Shown: piece by piece, positions 1-5,707 of the stretch
Numbering within the stretch: the stretch's first letter is position 1
Layout: every line of letters begins with the position of its first letter
Origin: Streptosporangiaceae bacterium
GTDB lineage: Bacteria > Actinomycetota > Actinomycetes > Streptosporangiales > Streptosporangiaceae
Reading direction: 5' to 3'
Assembly: GCA_030040815.1 (NCBI GenBank)
Contig: JASHSZ010000353.1
Location: forward strand, 1-8,372
Length of the DNA: 8,372 bases
Made by a program: the position numbers and the translations under genes
Notes under the pieces: model-generated
Told to the model about the DNA's origin: nothing
Database searches by the model: none
Seen by the model: the letters and a program-made list of their open reading frames with translations, nothing else

Positions 1-134
1 TCGCGCCGGGGCTAACACTCACGCGGGGTCAGCCCGCGCGACGATGGAGTGCGGGGTGATTCCGTCGCGACGGAGTCGCGCCGGGGCTAACACTCACGCG
101 GGGTCAGCCCGCGCGACGATGGAGTGCGGGGTGA
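1..134. repeat. 75-bp tandem duplication at the atpD-atpC junction
   Basis: Bases 1-59 are identical to bases 76-134, giving a period of 75 bp (25 codons). After 134 the copies diverge. The simplest reading is a unit of 75 bp (60-134) whose first copy starts about 15 bp left of the window. Each copy contains the same stop codon (TAA at 13-15 and 88-90, ending a frame that reads Ser-Arg-Arg-Gly), a 6-bp hairpin (22-27/33-38 and 97-102/108-113), and a GTG (49 and 124) in the atpC frame. The first 15 bases are probably the end of atpD, inferred only from gene order. A mis-assembly at a contig edge could produce the same pattern. Confidence 0.8.
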
Positions 135-138
135 CCCC

Positions 139-540
139 GTGACGCTGTACGTGGAGCTGGTCCAGCCCGAGGGCGAGCTGTGGGCCGGCAACGCGGAGAT
201 GGTGAGCGCGAGAACCCTCGACGGTGAGATCGGCTTGCTCACCAATCACGCGCCGGTCATCGGCATCCTGTACGAGGGCAGCCTGGTGCAGATCCGGCCG
301 GAGAGCCCGGGTCAGCCGGACGTGATCGCCGCGGTATCTGGCGGTTTCCTCTCGGTAGCCAGCAACCGGGTGTCGATCCTCGCCAGAGAGGCTGTGCTCG
401 GCGCGCACGTCAACGCGACCGAGACCCAGGCGCTGCTCGACCGCACACTGCAGGCACTGCCGACGCCACCGGGCCCGGAAGAGCCTCCCGACGTGCGCTA
501 TTACCGAGCCCTGCTGGCCGCTGCCGACCAAACTCGCTGA
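139..540 (+). CDS. atpC: F1Fo ATP synthase subunit epsilon
   Basis: This is the epsilon subunit of the F1 part of ATP synthase, which forms the central stalk with gamma and couples proton flow to catalysis at the inner face of the membrane. The N-terminal beta-sandwich is clear: LYVELVQPEGELWAG at residues 3-17, then the conserved GEIGLLTNHAPVIGIL stretch and the GGFLSVASNRVSILA strand pair. A proline-rich linker (PTPPGPEEPP) and a short C-terminal helix follow. At 133 aa it is slightly longer than the roughly 120 aa mycobacterial form. GTG139 is preferred because homologues begin two or three residues before the first strand. GTG124, inside the duplicated unit, would add MRGDP and cannot be excluded; neither start has a strong ribosome-binding site. 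It is the last gene of the atp operon, with a stem-loop 15 nt downstream. Confidence 0.93.
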   Translation: MTLYVELVQPEGELWAGNAEMVSARTLDGEIGLLTNHAPVIGILYEGSLVQIRPESPGQPDVIAAVSGGFLSVASNRVSILAREAVLGAHVNATETQALLDRTLQALPTPPGPEEPPDVRYYRALLAAADQTR

Positions 541-555
541 CCATGCGGCCCAGAG

Positions 556-611
556 CGCGGTCGGGTGCGATCTACGGCGCGGCAGAGTCGGCCTGAGCCC
601 ACTCGACCGCG
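556..611 (+). terminator. Stem-loop in the atpC/adenosyltransferase convergent gap
   Basis: Arms 556-566 and 601-611 pair over 11 bp with one G.U wobble (564.603) and a 34-nt loop. The wobble pairs only in RNA read from the + strand, so the structure is slightly better suited to ending the atp operon than the convergent gene. No U-tract follows, as is common for actinobacterial terminators. Function is inferred from position and structure. Confidence 0.45.
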
Positions 612-627
612 TTCCCCCCTGCAGGGG

Positions 628-1221
628 CTAACGCTCGCCGCCCGGCTTCCACAGCACGTCGCCGACTCCCTCGTTGGCCTTCCTGGCCAGGATGAACAGC
701 AGGTCGGAGAGCCGGTTCAGGTACGTCGCCGTCAGTGGGTTCATGGTGTCGCCGTGGAGTTCGAGCGCGGCCCAGGCGGACCGTTCGGCGCGCCGAACCA
801 CGGTCCTGGCGACGTGCAGGAGGGCTGCCCCGGGGGTGCCGCCGGGCAGCACGAAGCTCCGCAGCACTGGCAGGCCTGCGTTGAACTCATCGCAGGACCG
901 CTCCAGCGCCGTGATATAAGACGCATCGACGCGCAGCGGGGGATAAGCGGGACTCTCGGTGACCGGGTTGCACAAGTCGGCGCCGACGTCGAATAGCTGG
1001 TTCTGGACCCGCAAGAGCGTCCGGCGGATGTCGTCGGGCAGCTGGCCGAGGGTGAGCGCGACGCCGAGGGCGCTATTGGCCTCGTCGGTGTCGGCGTAAG
1101 CGGCGAGCCGAGGATCGGTCTTACGCGCCCGGCTCATGTCTCCGAGCGAGGTCGTGCCGTCGTCGCCGGTCCGGGTGTAGATCTTCGACAAAACGACCGG
1201 CGTGTCGCGATCACGAGGCAT
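628..1221 (-). CDS. pduO: PduO-type ATP:cob(I)alamin adenosyltransferase
   Basis: The enzyme transfers the adenosyl group of ATP to cob(I)alamin to make adenosylcobalamin, the cofactor of methylmalonyl-CoA mutase and related radical enzymes. It is a soluble protein, a trimer in this family. The 197 aa match the family length. The N-terminal ATP-binding loop TRTGDDGTTSL is at residues 16-26, followed by S-R-x-x-K (30-34) and DEANSALG (46-53). The helical core carries FVLPGG (123-128), ARTVVRRAER (138-147) and N-x7-NRLSDLLF (161-176), all diagnostic of the PduO/MMAB fold and not of the CobA or EutT types. The ATG at 1221 has no Shine-Dalgarno but a TANNNT box 7 nt upstream, suggesting a leaderless message; a TTG ten codons in (SKIYTRTG) is a weaker alternative. 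It converges with atpC. In M. tuberculosis an orthologue (Rv1314c) also lies just past atpC on the opposite strand. Confidence 0.93.
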   Translation of the reverse strand: MPRDRDTPVVLSKIYTRTGDDGTTSLGDMSRARKTDPRLAAYADTDEANSALGVALTLGQLPDDIRRTLLRVQNQLFDVGADLCNPVTESPAYPPLRVDASYITALERSCDEFNAGLPVLRSFVLPGGTPGAALLHVARTVVRRAERSAWAALELHGDTMNPLTATYLNRLSDLLFILARKANEGVGDVLWKPGGER

Positions 1222-1234
1222 GCGTATTACGGTA
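1222..1234 (-). promoter_or_regulatory. Candidate leaderless promoter of the adenosyltransferase gene
   Basis: On the minus strand TACCGT (1234 to 1229) fits the actinobacterial -10 pattern TANNNT. Seven bases follow before the A of the ATG at 1221, the spacing expected when transcription begins at the start codon. No -35 hexamer is evident and no Shine-Dalgarno is present. Confidence 0.35.
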
Positions 1235-1414
1235 TCGCGCCGACGGAACGCGGGCGGTGGGTGACGCTCGGCAGACGGGAGCCTAGCCAGCGGGTCTACG
1301 CTCGGTAACCTAGCAGCGTGAGTCGCACGGTGCGAACGTCGCGGTGACTCGCCACAAAAGTCCCGCGCGCCTCAGGATTAGCAATCTGGCTCACGGGTAT
1401 TCACAAAGTCGAAC

Positions 1415-1429
1415 ACGATGTGGCATCGT
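1415..1429. promoter_or_regulatory. Operator-like palindrome ACGATG-TGG-CATCGT
   Basis: Two perfect 6-bp inverted arms (1415-1420 and 1424-1429) flank a 3-bp spacer, in the most AT-rich part of the gap. The size suits a dimeric repressor site, but no regulator gene is adjacent and the palindrome lies almost 400 bp before the GMC start. It could equally be the base of a short RNA hairpin. Confidence 0.2.
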
Positions 1430-1462
1430 ATGTGTACTGAGAGTGACTGAGTCGAGCCTGGA

Positions 1463-1706
1463 CCCGCACTTGCGGGCCTCGGGGGGAGTCGGCGGCGGGC
1501 GGTTCGGCTTGGCACTCGGACATGGGACCCGTCTGGGTCCGGAATGAGCCGCTAGGCGGCTCGCGGCCCACAACAGGCAGGTCGGCGGTTCTCGGGGGCC
1601 CGCTGGGACTGCCAGGGTCGCACAGGTGGGGGGGCGCGCTCCCGGTCCTAGGGCCGGGAGCGCGCTATTGCGCGCGGTGGGCTCGCGAAGGCGGGCTCGC
1701 CGCGCG
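1463..1706 (+). ncRNA. Candidate structured noncoding RNA or long leader
   Basis: Six stem-loops follow one another: 1463-1467/1472-1476 (5 bp, 4-nt loop); 1525-1530/1535-1540 (6 bp, 4-nt loop); 1546-1552/1556-1562 (7 bp, 3-nt loop); 1576-1580/1609-1613 enclosing 1585-1588/1600-1603; 1633-1647/1652-1666 (15 bp); and 1671-1686/1691-1706 (16 bp). The two strongest contain G.U pairs that exist only in the + strand transcript. No known RNA family (6C, cobalamin or ydaO riboswitch, RNase P, tmRNA, SRP) was recognised. It could be an independent small RNA ended by the twin hairpins, or the far 5' leader of the GMC gene. Expression is not shown by sequence alone. Confidence 0.35.
1633..1706 (+). terminator. 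Twin strong hairpins, possible tandem terminator
   Basis: Hairpin A pairs 1633-1647 with 1652-1666: 15 bp including two G.U wobbles, loop CTAG. Hairpin B pairs 1671-1686 with 1691-1706: 16 bp including three G.U wobbles, loop GAAG. Only ATTG (1667-1670) separates them. All five wobbles become A/C mismatches in the opposite transcript, pointing to a + strand RNA. There is no U-run after either stem. They end 100 nt before the GMC start codon, so they would either stop transcription arriving from the left or form part of an untranslated leader. Confidence 0.4.
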
Positions 1707-1763
1707 ATTGAGCACTTTGACGTCGCGCAGCCCCGACCTCACCCGATAACCGCTCGGGCTTAG

Positions 1764-1800
1764 TAGGGTATTGATCGATTTGCCGGGCGCAGCGGGAGGA
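1764..1800 (+). promoter_or_regulatory. Candidate -10 box and ribosome-binding site of the GMC gene
   Basis: GGGAGGA (1794-1800) is a near-perfect Shine-Dalgarno six bases before GTG 1807 and decides that start over the in-frame TTG at 1771, which has none. TAGGGT (1764-1769) fits TANNNT and would place the transcript start near 1776. A TTGACG (1717-1722) lies too far upstream to act as its -35, so the promoter part is weak while the ribosome-binding site is strong. Confidence 0.5.
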
Positions 1801-1806
1801 CGGGCC

Positions 1807-3453
1807 GTGTACGACTATGTCATCGTCGGCGCAGGTAGCGCGGGCTGCGTGCTGGCTGCGCGGCTTAGCGAGAATGCGGGCGTGCGGGTGCTGCTGCTGG
1901 AAGCCGGTCCGCCGGATACCGCCGATGAGATCCACATTCCCGCCGCCATCAACCTGCTGTTCAAGACGACGTACGACTGGGACTACCAGACGATCCCGCA
2001 GGACCGGGCGCTGGGCCGGTCCATCTACTGGCCGCGCGGCCGGGTGATTGGCGGTTCGTCATCCATCAACGCGATGATCTACATTCGCGGTAATAGGCAC
2101 GACTATGACTCCTGGCGGGACGACTACGGCTGCGCGGGCTGGGGTTACACCGACCTGGTGCCGTATTTCCTGCGCGCGGAGGGCAATTCCCGCGGCGCGT
2201 CGGCGTATCACGGCGACGCCGGTCCGCTCAGCGTCCAGGATCTCAAGTTCAAGAGCGCGCTGACGGGTGACTTCATCGCCGCCGCCCGCAACCACGGGCT
2301 GCCGGGCAACGACGACTTCAACGGACCGGACCAGGACGGCGTCGGCTACTACCAGGTAACCCAGAAGGGCGGCAGCCGCTGGTCGGCGGCCGACGCCTAC
2401 CTGCACCCGGTCGCGGACCGGCCCAACCTCTCGATCGTGACCGACGCCCTGGTGACAGGCGTTGAGATCGAGGCCGGCCGGGCCACCGGCGTGCGCTACC
2501 TGCACCGGGGCGTCGAGGAGCTGGTCAGCGCTGAGGCAGAGGTCATCCTGTCGGCTGGCGCCATAGGCAGCCCGCAGCTGCTCATGCTGTCGGGTGTCGG
2601 GCCGGCCGACCACCTGCACGAGCACAACATCGCGGTGATGGCCGACAGCCCCGGTGTTGGCGCCAACCTGTCCGACCACCCCGTGGTCACGGCGATGTGG
2701 AGTGCACCCAAGGCCCGCAGCCTGTGGGAGCGTGCCGGACGCCGGAACCTCGCCCGCTGGCAGCTCACCCACAGCGGCCCGATGACCACCAACATCGCCG
2801 AGGCGGGCGGCTTCACCCGCACCGATCCGGCACTGGTGGCACCAGACATCCAGTGGCACGTGCTGCCGGTTCCGTACCTGGACGGCGGCCTGGCCGACCC
2901 GGCGACCAGGGCGCTGTCGGTGCTCATCACGCTGGTCAGCGTCGGCAGCCGAGGCCGGATCCGGCTGCGCAGCGCGGACCCGCGGCACAAGCCGGCCATC
3001 GACCCCGCCTACCTGTCCGACCTCGCCGACCTGGAGCCGCTAGTGAGGGCTGTCGGCATCGCCAGGGATATCGCCGCGACCAGGCCGCTGGCCAGGCAGC
3101 TCGCCGGCGAGCTGGCGCCGGGTCCGGACGTGCAGAGTGACGCGCAACTGCGCGAGTGGATCCGCGGCGACATCTCGACGATCTACCACCCGGTCGGCAC
3201 GTGCGCGATGGGCGGCGATTCCATGCTCGCGGCGAGCAAGCTAACCAGCGTCGTGGACACCGAGCTGCGCGTCCGCGGGGTCGAGCGGCTTCGCGTGGTC
3301 GACGCGTCCGTCATGCCGGCGGTGCCGCGCGGCAACACCAACGCGCCGACCATCGCGATCGCCGAGCGGGCAGCCGACCTCATCCAGGGCCGCGCGCCGC
3401 TGGCGCCGGTGGATCCGGCAGAGGCACAGCTCGCTACCGCGGGGTCGCGCTAG
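1807..3453 (+). CDS. GMC family FAD-dependent alcohol/choline dehydrogenase-like oxidoreductase
   Basis: A flavoprotein of the glucose-methanol-choline family, expected to oxidise a primary alcohol to an aldehyde in the cytoplasm. The 548 aa are a typical BetA/AlkJ-type length. It opens with the dinucleotide-binding fold VIVGAGSAG (5-13), with the ribose-binding Glu at 32 (LLLEAG). GMC signature 1 (PRGRVIGGSSSINAM, 76-90) and signature 2 (GAIGSPQLLMLSGVGP, 251-266) are both intact. The catalytic pair lies in YHPVGTCAMG (His461) and GNTNAPT (Asn512). The position of the FAD-linking His of choline oxidase is Ile87, so FAD should be non-covalent, as in BetA. No signal peptide or membrane segment is visible. 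It converges on an aldehyde dehydrogenase, a natural next enzyme. The substrate is open: betA is possible, but the neighbour is not a typical betaine-aldehyde dehydrogenase. Confidence 0.93.
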   Translation: MYDYVIVGAGSAGCVLAARLSENAGVRVLLLEAGPPDTADEIHIPAAINLLFKTTYDWDYQTIPQDRALGRSIYWPRGRVIGGSSSINAMIYIRGNRHDYDSWRDDYGCAGWGYTDLVPYFLRAEGNSRGASAYHGDAGPLSVQDLKFKSALTGDFIAAARNHGLPGNDDFNGPDQDGVGYYQVTQKGGSRWSAADAYLHPVADRPNLSIVTDALVTGVEIEAGRATGVRYLHRGVEELVSAEAEVILSAGAIGSPQLLMLSGVGPADHLHEHNIAVMADSPGVGANLSDHPVVTAMWSAPKARSLWERAGRRNLARWQLTHSGPMTTNIAEAGGFTRTDPALVAPDIQWHVLPVPYLDGGLADPATRALSVLITLVSVGSRGRIRLRSADPRHKPAIDPAYLSDLADLEPLVRAVGIARDIAATRPLARQLAGELAPGPDVQSDAQLREWIRGDISTIYHPVGTCAMGGDSMLAASKLTSVVDTELRVRGVERLRVVDASVMPAVPRGNTNAPTIAIAERAADLIQGRAPLAPVDPAEAQLATAGSR

Positions 3454-3488
3454 CCCGGCGCCGCTCAGCCTGACCCCAACCATGATCG

Positions 3489-3526
3489 CGAAGACTTTTC
3501 TCTGTCCCCGCACGGGAAAGTCTTCG
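3489..3526. terminator. Hairpin between the convergent GMC and aldehyde dehydrogenase genes
   Basis: A perfect 10-bp inverted repeat (3489-3498/3517-3526, CGAAGACTTT and its complement) lies in the 97-bp gap. In + strand RNA it extends to 13 bp through two U.G pairs and one C-G pair (3499-3501/3514-3516), leaving a 12-nt loop. No U-tract flanks either side. Its position suits a bidirectional terminator for both genes. Confidence 0.5.
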
Positions 3527-3550
3527 GCGAACGCAAAGTCAGGCCGGCGG

Positions 3551-5065
3551 TTACTTGTAGCGCTTCCCATGCAGCAGCGTTGCCAGGTTAAGGATCTTCC
3601 GCAGGTCGGCGTCGGTGCGGTCGAACGAGGTCAGGTTCACCGGCGACTTCATCCGCTGCCGGGTGATGGCCTTGGGACGGGCGAACTCACGCAGACCGTC
3701 GGCACCGTGGATGCGCCCGAAGCCCGAGTCGCCCGATCCGCCGAACGGCAGCGACGGAACGCTGGCGAACGAGATGACGGAGTTGATCGCGGTCATTCCG
3801 CTCTTGAGCGCCCTGGCAGCCGCCATCGCGGCCTTCCGGTTGCCGGCGAATACCGTGCCGCCCAGCCCGTAGCGGGAGTCGTTGGCTCGCTGCACCCCCT
3901 CCTCCAGGGTGGCGACCTTGGCCACGGTAATGGTGGGGCCGAACGTCTCGTCGGTGACGGCCTTGCTCTCCTCGGGCACATCGGCCAGGATGACCGGGCC
4001 GACGTAGGGCCGCCGGATGCTGCCGATTCCGCCGACGACCGGCCGGGCGCCGCGGGCCAGGGCATCGGCGATGTGCTTCTCGATCACTTCTGCCTGGTCG
4101 GGCAGCGTCATTGGCCCGTAGTCGGCCTCGCGGTCGTCGCCAGGCCTGACCTTCGTGACCCGCTCGGTCAGCTTCTCGAGGAACGTGTGGTACACGTCCT
4201 GGACTACGTAGACCCGCTCCACCCCGATGCAGGTCTGACCGGCGTTGGACAGCGCGCCCCACGCGCAGGCGTCGGCCGCCGCATCGAGGTCGGCGTCGGC
4301 GCCCACCAGGAACGCGTCCTTGCCGCCGCACTCGGCCACCAGCGGAGTCAGGTTCTCCGCGCAGGCGGCCATCACTTTCCTCGCGGTCGCGGCCGAGCCG
4401 GTGAACGCGACCTTGCCCACGCCGCTGCGGGCTAGGTGGGCTCCGGTCTGGCCCAGCCCGGTCACCAGCTGCAGCACCGGCTGCTCCGGCACTACCTCGG
4501 CAAACGAGCTGACCAGCCAGGCGCCGACGGCGGGGGTGAGCTCGCTCGGCTTGAACACCACCGCGTTGCCGGCGGCGAGGGCGTAGGCGATGGATCCCAT
4601 CGGCGTGAAGACCGGGTAGTTCCACGGGCCGATAACGCCGACCACGCCGAACGGACGGTATTCCAGGGTGGCCGCCTGGTTCAGCGCTACCAGGCCGCTG
4701 CGGACCCGGCGCCTGCCGAGCACCCGGCGGGCGTGCTTCGCCGCCCAGTCGATGTGCACGATCGCCAGCAGGATCTCCAGCTGAGCGTCGGCCACCGGTT
4801 TGCCTGTCTCGGTGTGCACAAGCTCGGCGAGGCGGCCGGTGTACCTGGTCAGATAGGACTTCCAGGCGAGCAGCCGCTGGCTCCGGCCGGACCAGTCAAG
4901 GTCGGCCCACCACTGCGCGGCGGCCTGGGCGCGCTGCACCGCGTCCGCGACGTCCTGCTCGTTGTACACCGGGTAGGTGCCGATGACCTCGCCCGTGGCC
5001 GGATTCAGCGAGTCGAAGGTCTCCGCCGACCGCAGGAACACGTTGTTCCCGAGCGTTGCTGTCAT
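3551..5065 (-). CDS. NAD(P)-dependent aldehyde dehydrogenase
   Basis: A member of the aldehyde dehydrogenase superfamily that oxidises an aldehyde to its carboxylate with NAD(P)+ in the cytoplasm. At 504 aa it has the full-length fold. Visible sites are GPWNYP (146-151, oxyanion Asn149), FKPSE (Lys172), the cofactor loop FTGSAATA (221-228), general base Glu245 in AECGGKD, catalytic Cys279 in NAGQTCIG, and ETFGP (373-377). The ECGGKD context and long C-terminal tail (RKILNLATLLHGKRYK) differ from classical betaine-aldehyde dehydrogenase (usually LELGGK), so a betB label is not justified; a succinate-semialdehyde, aromatic or fatty aldehyde substrate is equally possible. The ATG at 5065 is chosen (GGCGGTG 6 nt upstream); a GTG at 5074 would add three residues. 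It converges on the GMC oxidase and diverges from the deaminase, so it is probably its own transcription unit, working on the oxidase product. Confidence 0.93.
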   Translation of the reverse strand: MTATLGNNVFLRSAETFDSLNPATGEVIGTYPVYNEQDVADAVQRAQAAAQWWADLDWSGRSQRLLAWKSYLTRYTGRLAELVHTETGKPVADAQLEILLAIVHIDWAAKHARRVLGRRRVRSGLVALNQAATLEYRPFGVVGVIGPWNYPVFTPMGSIAYALAAGNAVVFKPSELTPAVGAWLVSSFAEVVPEQPVLQLVTGLGQTGAHLARSGVGKVAFTGSAATARKVMAACAENLTPLVAECGGKDAFLVGADADLDAAADACAWGALSNAGQTCIGVERVYVVQDVYHTFLEKLTERVTKVRPGDDREADYGPMTLPDQAEVIEKHIADALARGARPVVGGIGSIRRPYVGPVILADVPEESKAVTDETFGPTITVAKVATLEEGVQRANDSRYGLGGTVFAGNRKAAMAAARALKSGMTAINSVISFASVPSLPFGGSGDSGFGRIHGADGLREFARPKAITRQRMKSPVNLTSFDRTDADLRKILNLATLLHGKRYK

Positions 5066-5092
5066 GGCTAACACCGCCGTTCCGCGACGATT

Positions 5093-5127
5093 TCGAATGA
5101 TTCTACGCCGCGGGTCGGGTCGGCCAA
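5093..5127 (-). promoter_or_regulatory. Candidate promoter of the aldehyde dehydrogenase gene
   Basis: On the minus strand TAGAAT (5105 to 5100) is a good -10 hexamer, and TTGGCC (5127 to 5122) lies 16 bp upstream as a partial -35. Transcription would begin near 5093, giving a leader of about 28 nt. A GAATGATTC palindrome (5095-5103) overlaps the -10 region and could be an operator half, though it is short. Confidence 0.45.
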
Positions 5128-5162
5128 CGGCCGCCGCTGCCCGCCGAGCTGGGGCCCAGCGC

Positions 5163-5175
5163 TACATTGCCGGCA
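5163..5175 (+). promoter_or_regulatory. Leaderless promoter of the deaminase gene
   Basis: TACATT (5163-5168) matches TANNNT and is followed by exactly six bases (GCCGGC) before the ATG at 5175, the layout of actinobacterial leaderless genes. There is no Shine-Dalgarno and no clear -35. This box supports ATG 5175 over upstream in-frame starts. Confidence 0.5.
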
Positions 5176-5669
5176 TGGACGTTCGCGACCCCGAGGCCGA
5201 TCGCGGCTGGCTGCGCGTCGCGATCGAGCTGTCCCGGCGCTGTCCACCGTCGCCGACGGCCTACTCGGTCGGTGCGCTGCTTGTCGGGGCGGACGGCAGT
5301 GTGATTTCGACCGGCTACTCCCGCGAGACCGACCCGGCCGATCACGCCGAGGAGGTCGCGCTCGCCAGGATCGGCCTGCCGGGCGGGTCCGCTGGCAGAC
5401 CGCCGCAGGCAGCTGCTGCGCTGCCTGGCGCCACCCTGTACAGCTCGCTCGAGCCGTGCGCGGTGCGCGCCTCCCGGCCAACCCCGTGCGCGGATCTGAT
5501 CATCGCGAGCGGCATAGGACGGGTTGTGATCGCTTGGCGGGAGCCGCCGATCCTCGCCCCCGGCGGCGGGGCCACCCGGCTTCGCGCGGCTGGCGTCCAT
5601 GTGGTCGTGGTGCCGGAACTGGCCGCCTCGGCCCGTGAGGTCAACGCCCACCTGCTGGCTGCGGACTGA
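5175..5669 (+). CDS. Stand-alone RibD-like / CDA-fold zinc deaminase
   Basis: A single-domain 164-aa deaminase of the cytidine/deoxycytidylate deaminase fold. The zinc site reads HAEE (His57, proton-shuttle Glu59) and EPCAVRASRPTPC (Cys95 and Cys105). The strand SVGALLVGADGSVISTGYS (31-49) is the typical substrate-side element. The sequence from ATLYSSLEPC to REVNAHLL resembles the deaminase half of RibD, including the GGGATRLRAAGV stretch, but the C-terminal reductase domain is missing and the protein stops where that domain would begin. The spacing between the two Cys is nine residues, against eight in E. coli RibD and two in dCMP or cytidine deaminases. Similar actinobacterial proteins are often labelled dCMP deaminase; the substrate cannot be assigned here. 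It is divergent from the aldehyde dehydrogenase (about 110 bp apart) and ends 38 bp from the convergent hydrolase. Confidence 0.85.
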   Translation: MDVRDPEADRGWLRVAIELSRRCPPSPTAYSVGALLVGADGSVISTGYSRETDPADHAEEVALARIGLPGGSAGRPPQAAAALPGATLYSSLEPCAVRASRPTPCADLIIASGIGRVVIAWREPPILAPGGGATRLRAAGVHVVVVPELAASAREVNAHLLAAD

Positions 5670-5707
5670 GCGGGTGCCCTGGCTGCGGGTGGGGAACGCG
5701 TGGGGAA

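Larger units (their letters stand above)
1222..1806. other. Gene-free stretch of 585 bp between two divergent genes
   Basis: No reading frame here resembles a known protein; the short open frames give low-complexity Arg/Gly/Pro-rich translations. The left part (about 1340-1440) is richer in A and T than the surroundings and holds a 15-bp palindrome at 1415-1429. The right part (1463-1706) is a chain of six hairpins. The last 40 bases hold the candidate -10 box and ribosome-binding site of the GMC gene. No tRNA, rRNA or riboswitch consensus was recognised. murA and a DUF2550 gene, which accompany the adenosyltransferase in mycobacteria, are not here even as recognisable fragments. Confidence 0.7.

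Noticed and set aside
11..23. Resemblance of CTAACACTC to a CIRCE (HrcA) half-site
   Set aside because: The half-site is imperfect and the required inverted GAGTGCTAA partner at 9-bp spacing is absent.
8..639. Similar strings GGGGCTAACRCTCRC at 8-22 and 625-638
   Set aside because: Matches are short and imperfect; the second is the stop region of the adenosyltransferase gene on the other strand, so the likeness is probably chance.
1344..1749. Two + strand open frames (67 and 75 aa) in the large gap
   Set aside because: They read through the hairpin chain, have compositionally biased Gly/Arg/Pro sequences and lack good ribosome-binding sites.
1717..1750. TTGACG (1717-1722) with GATAAC (1745-1750) as a sigma-70 type promoter
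   Set aside because: The spacer is 22 bp, well outside the usual 16-19 bp.
1771..1806. TTG start 36 bases upstream for the GMC gene
   Set aside because: GGGAGGA at the ideal distance and the FAD-binding fold beginning at residue 2 both favour GTG 1807.
3482..4435. 317-aa + strand open frame opposite the aldehyde dehydrogenase gene
   Set aside because: It is the antisense shadow of a clear full-length aldehyde dehydrogenase, a frequent effect in GC-rich DNA; no domain is visible.
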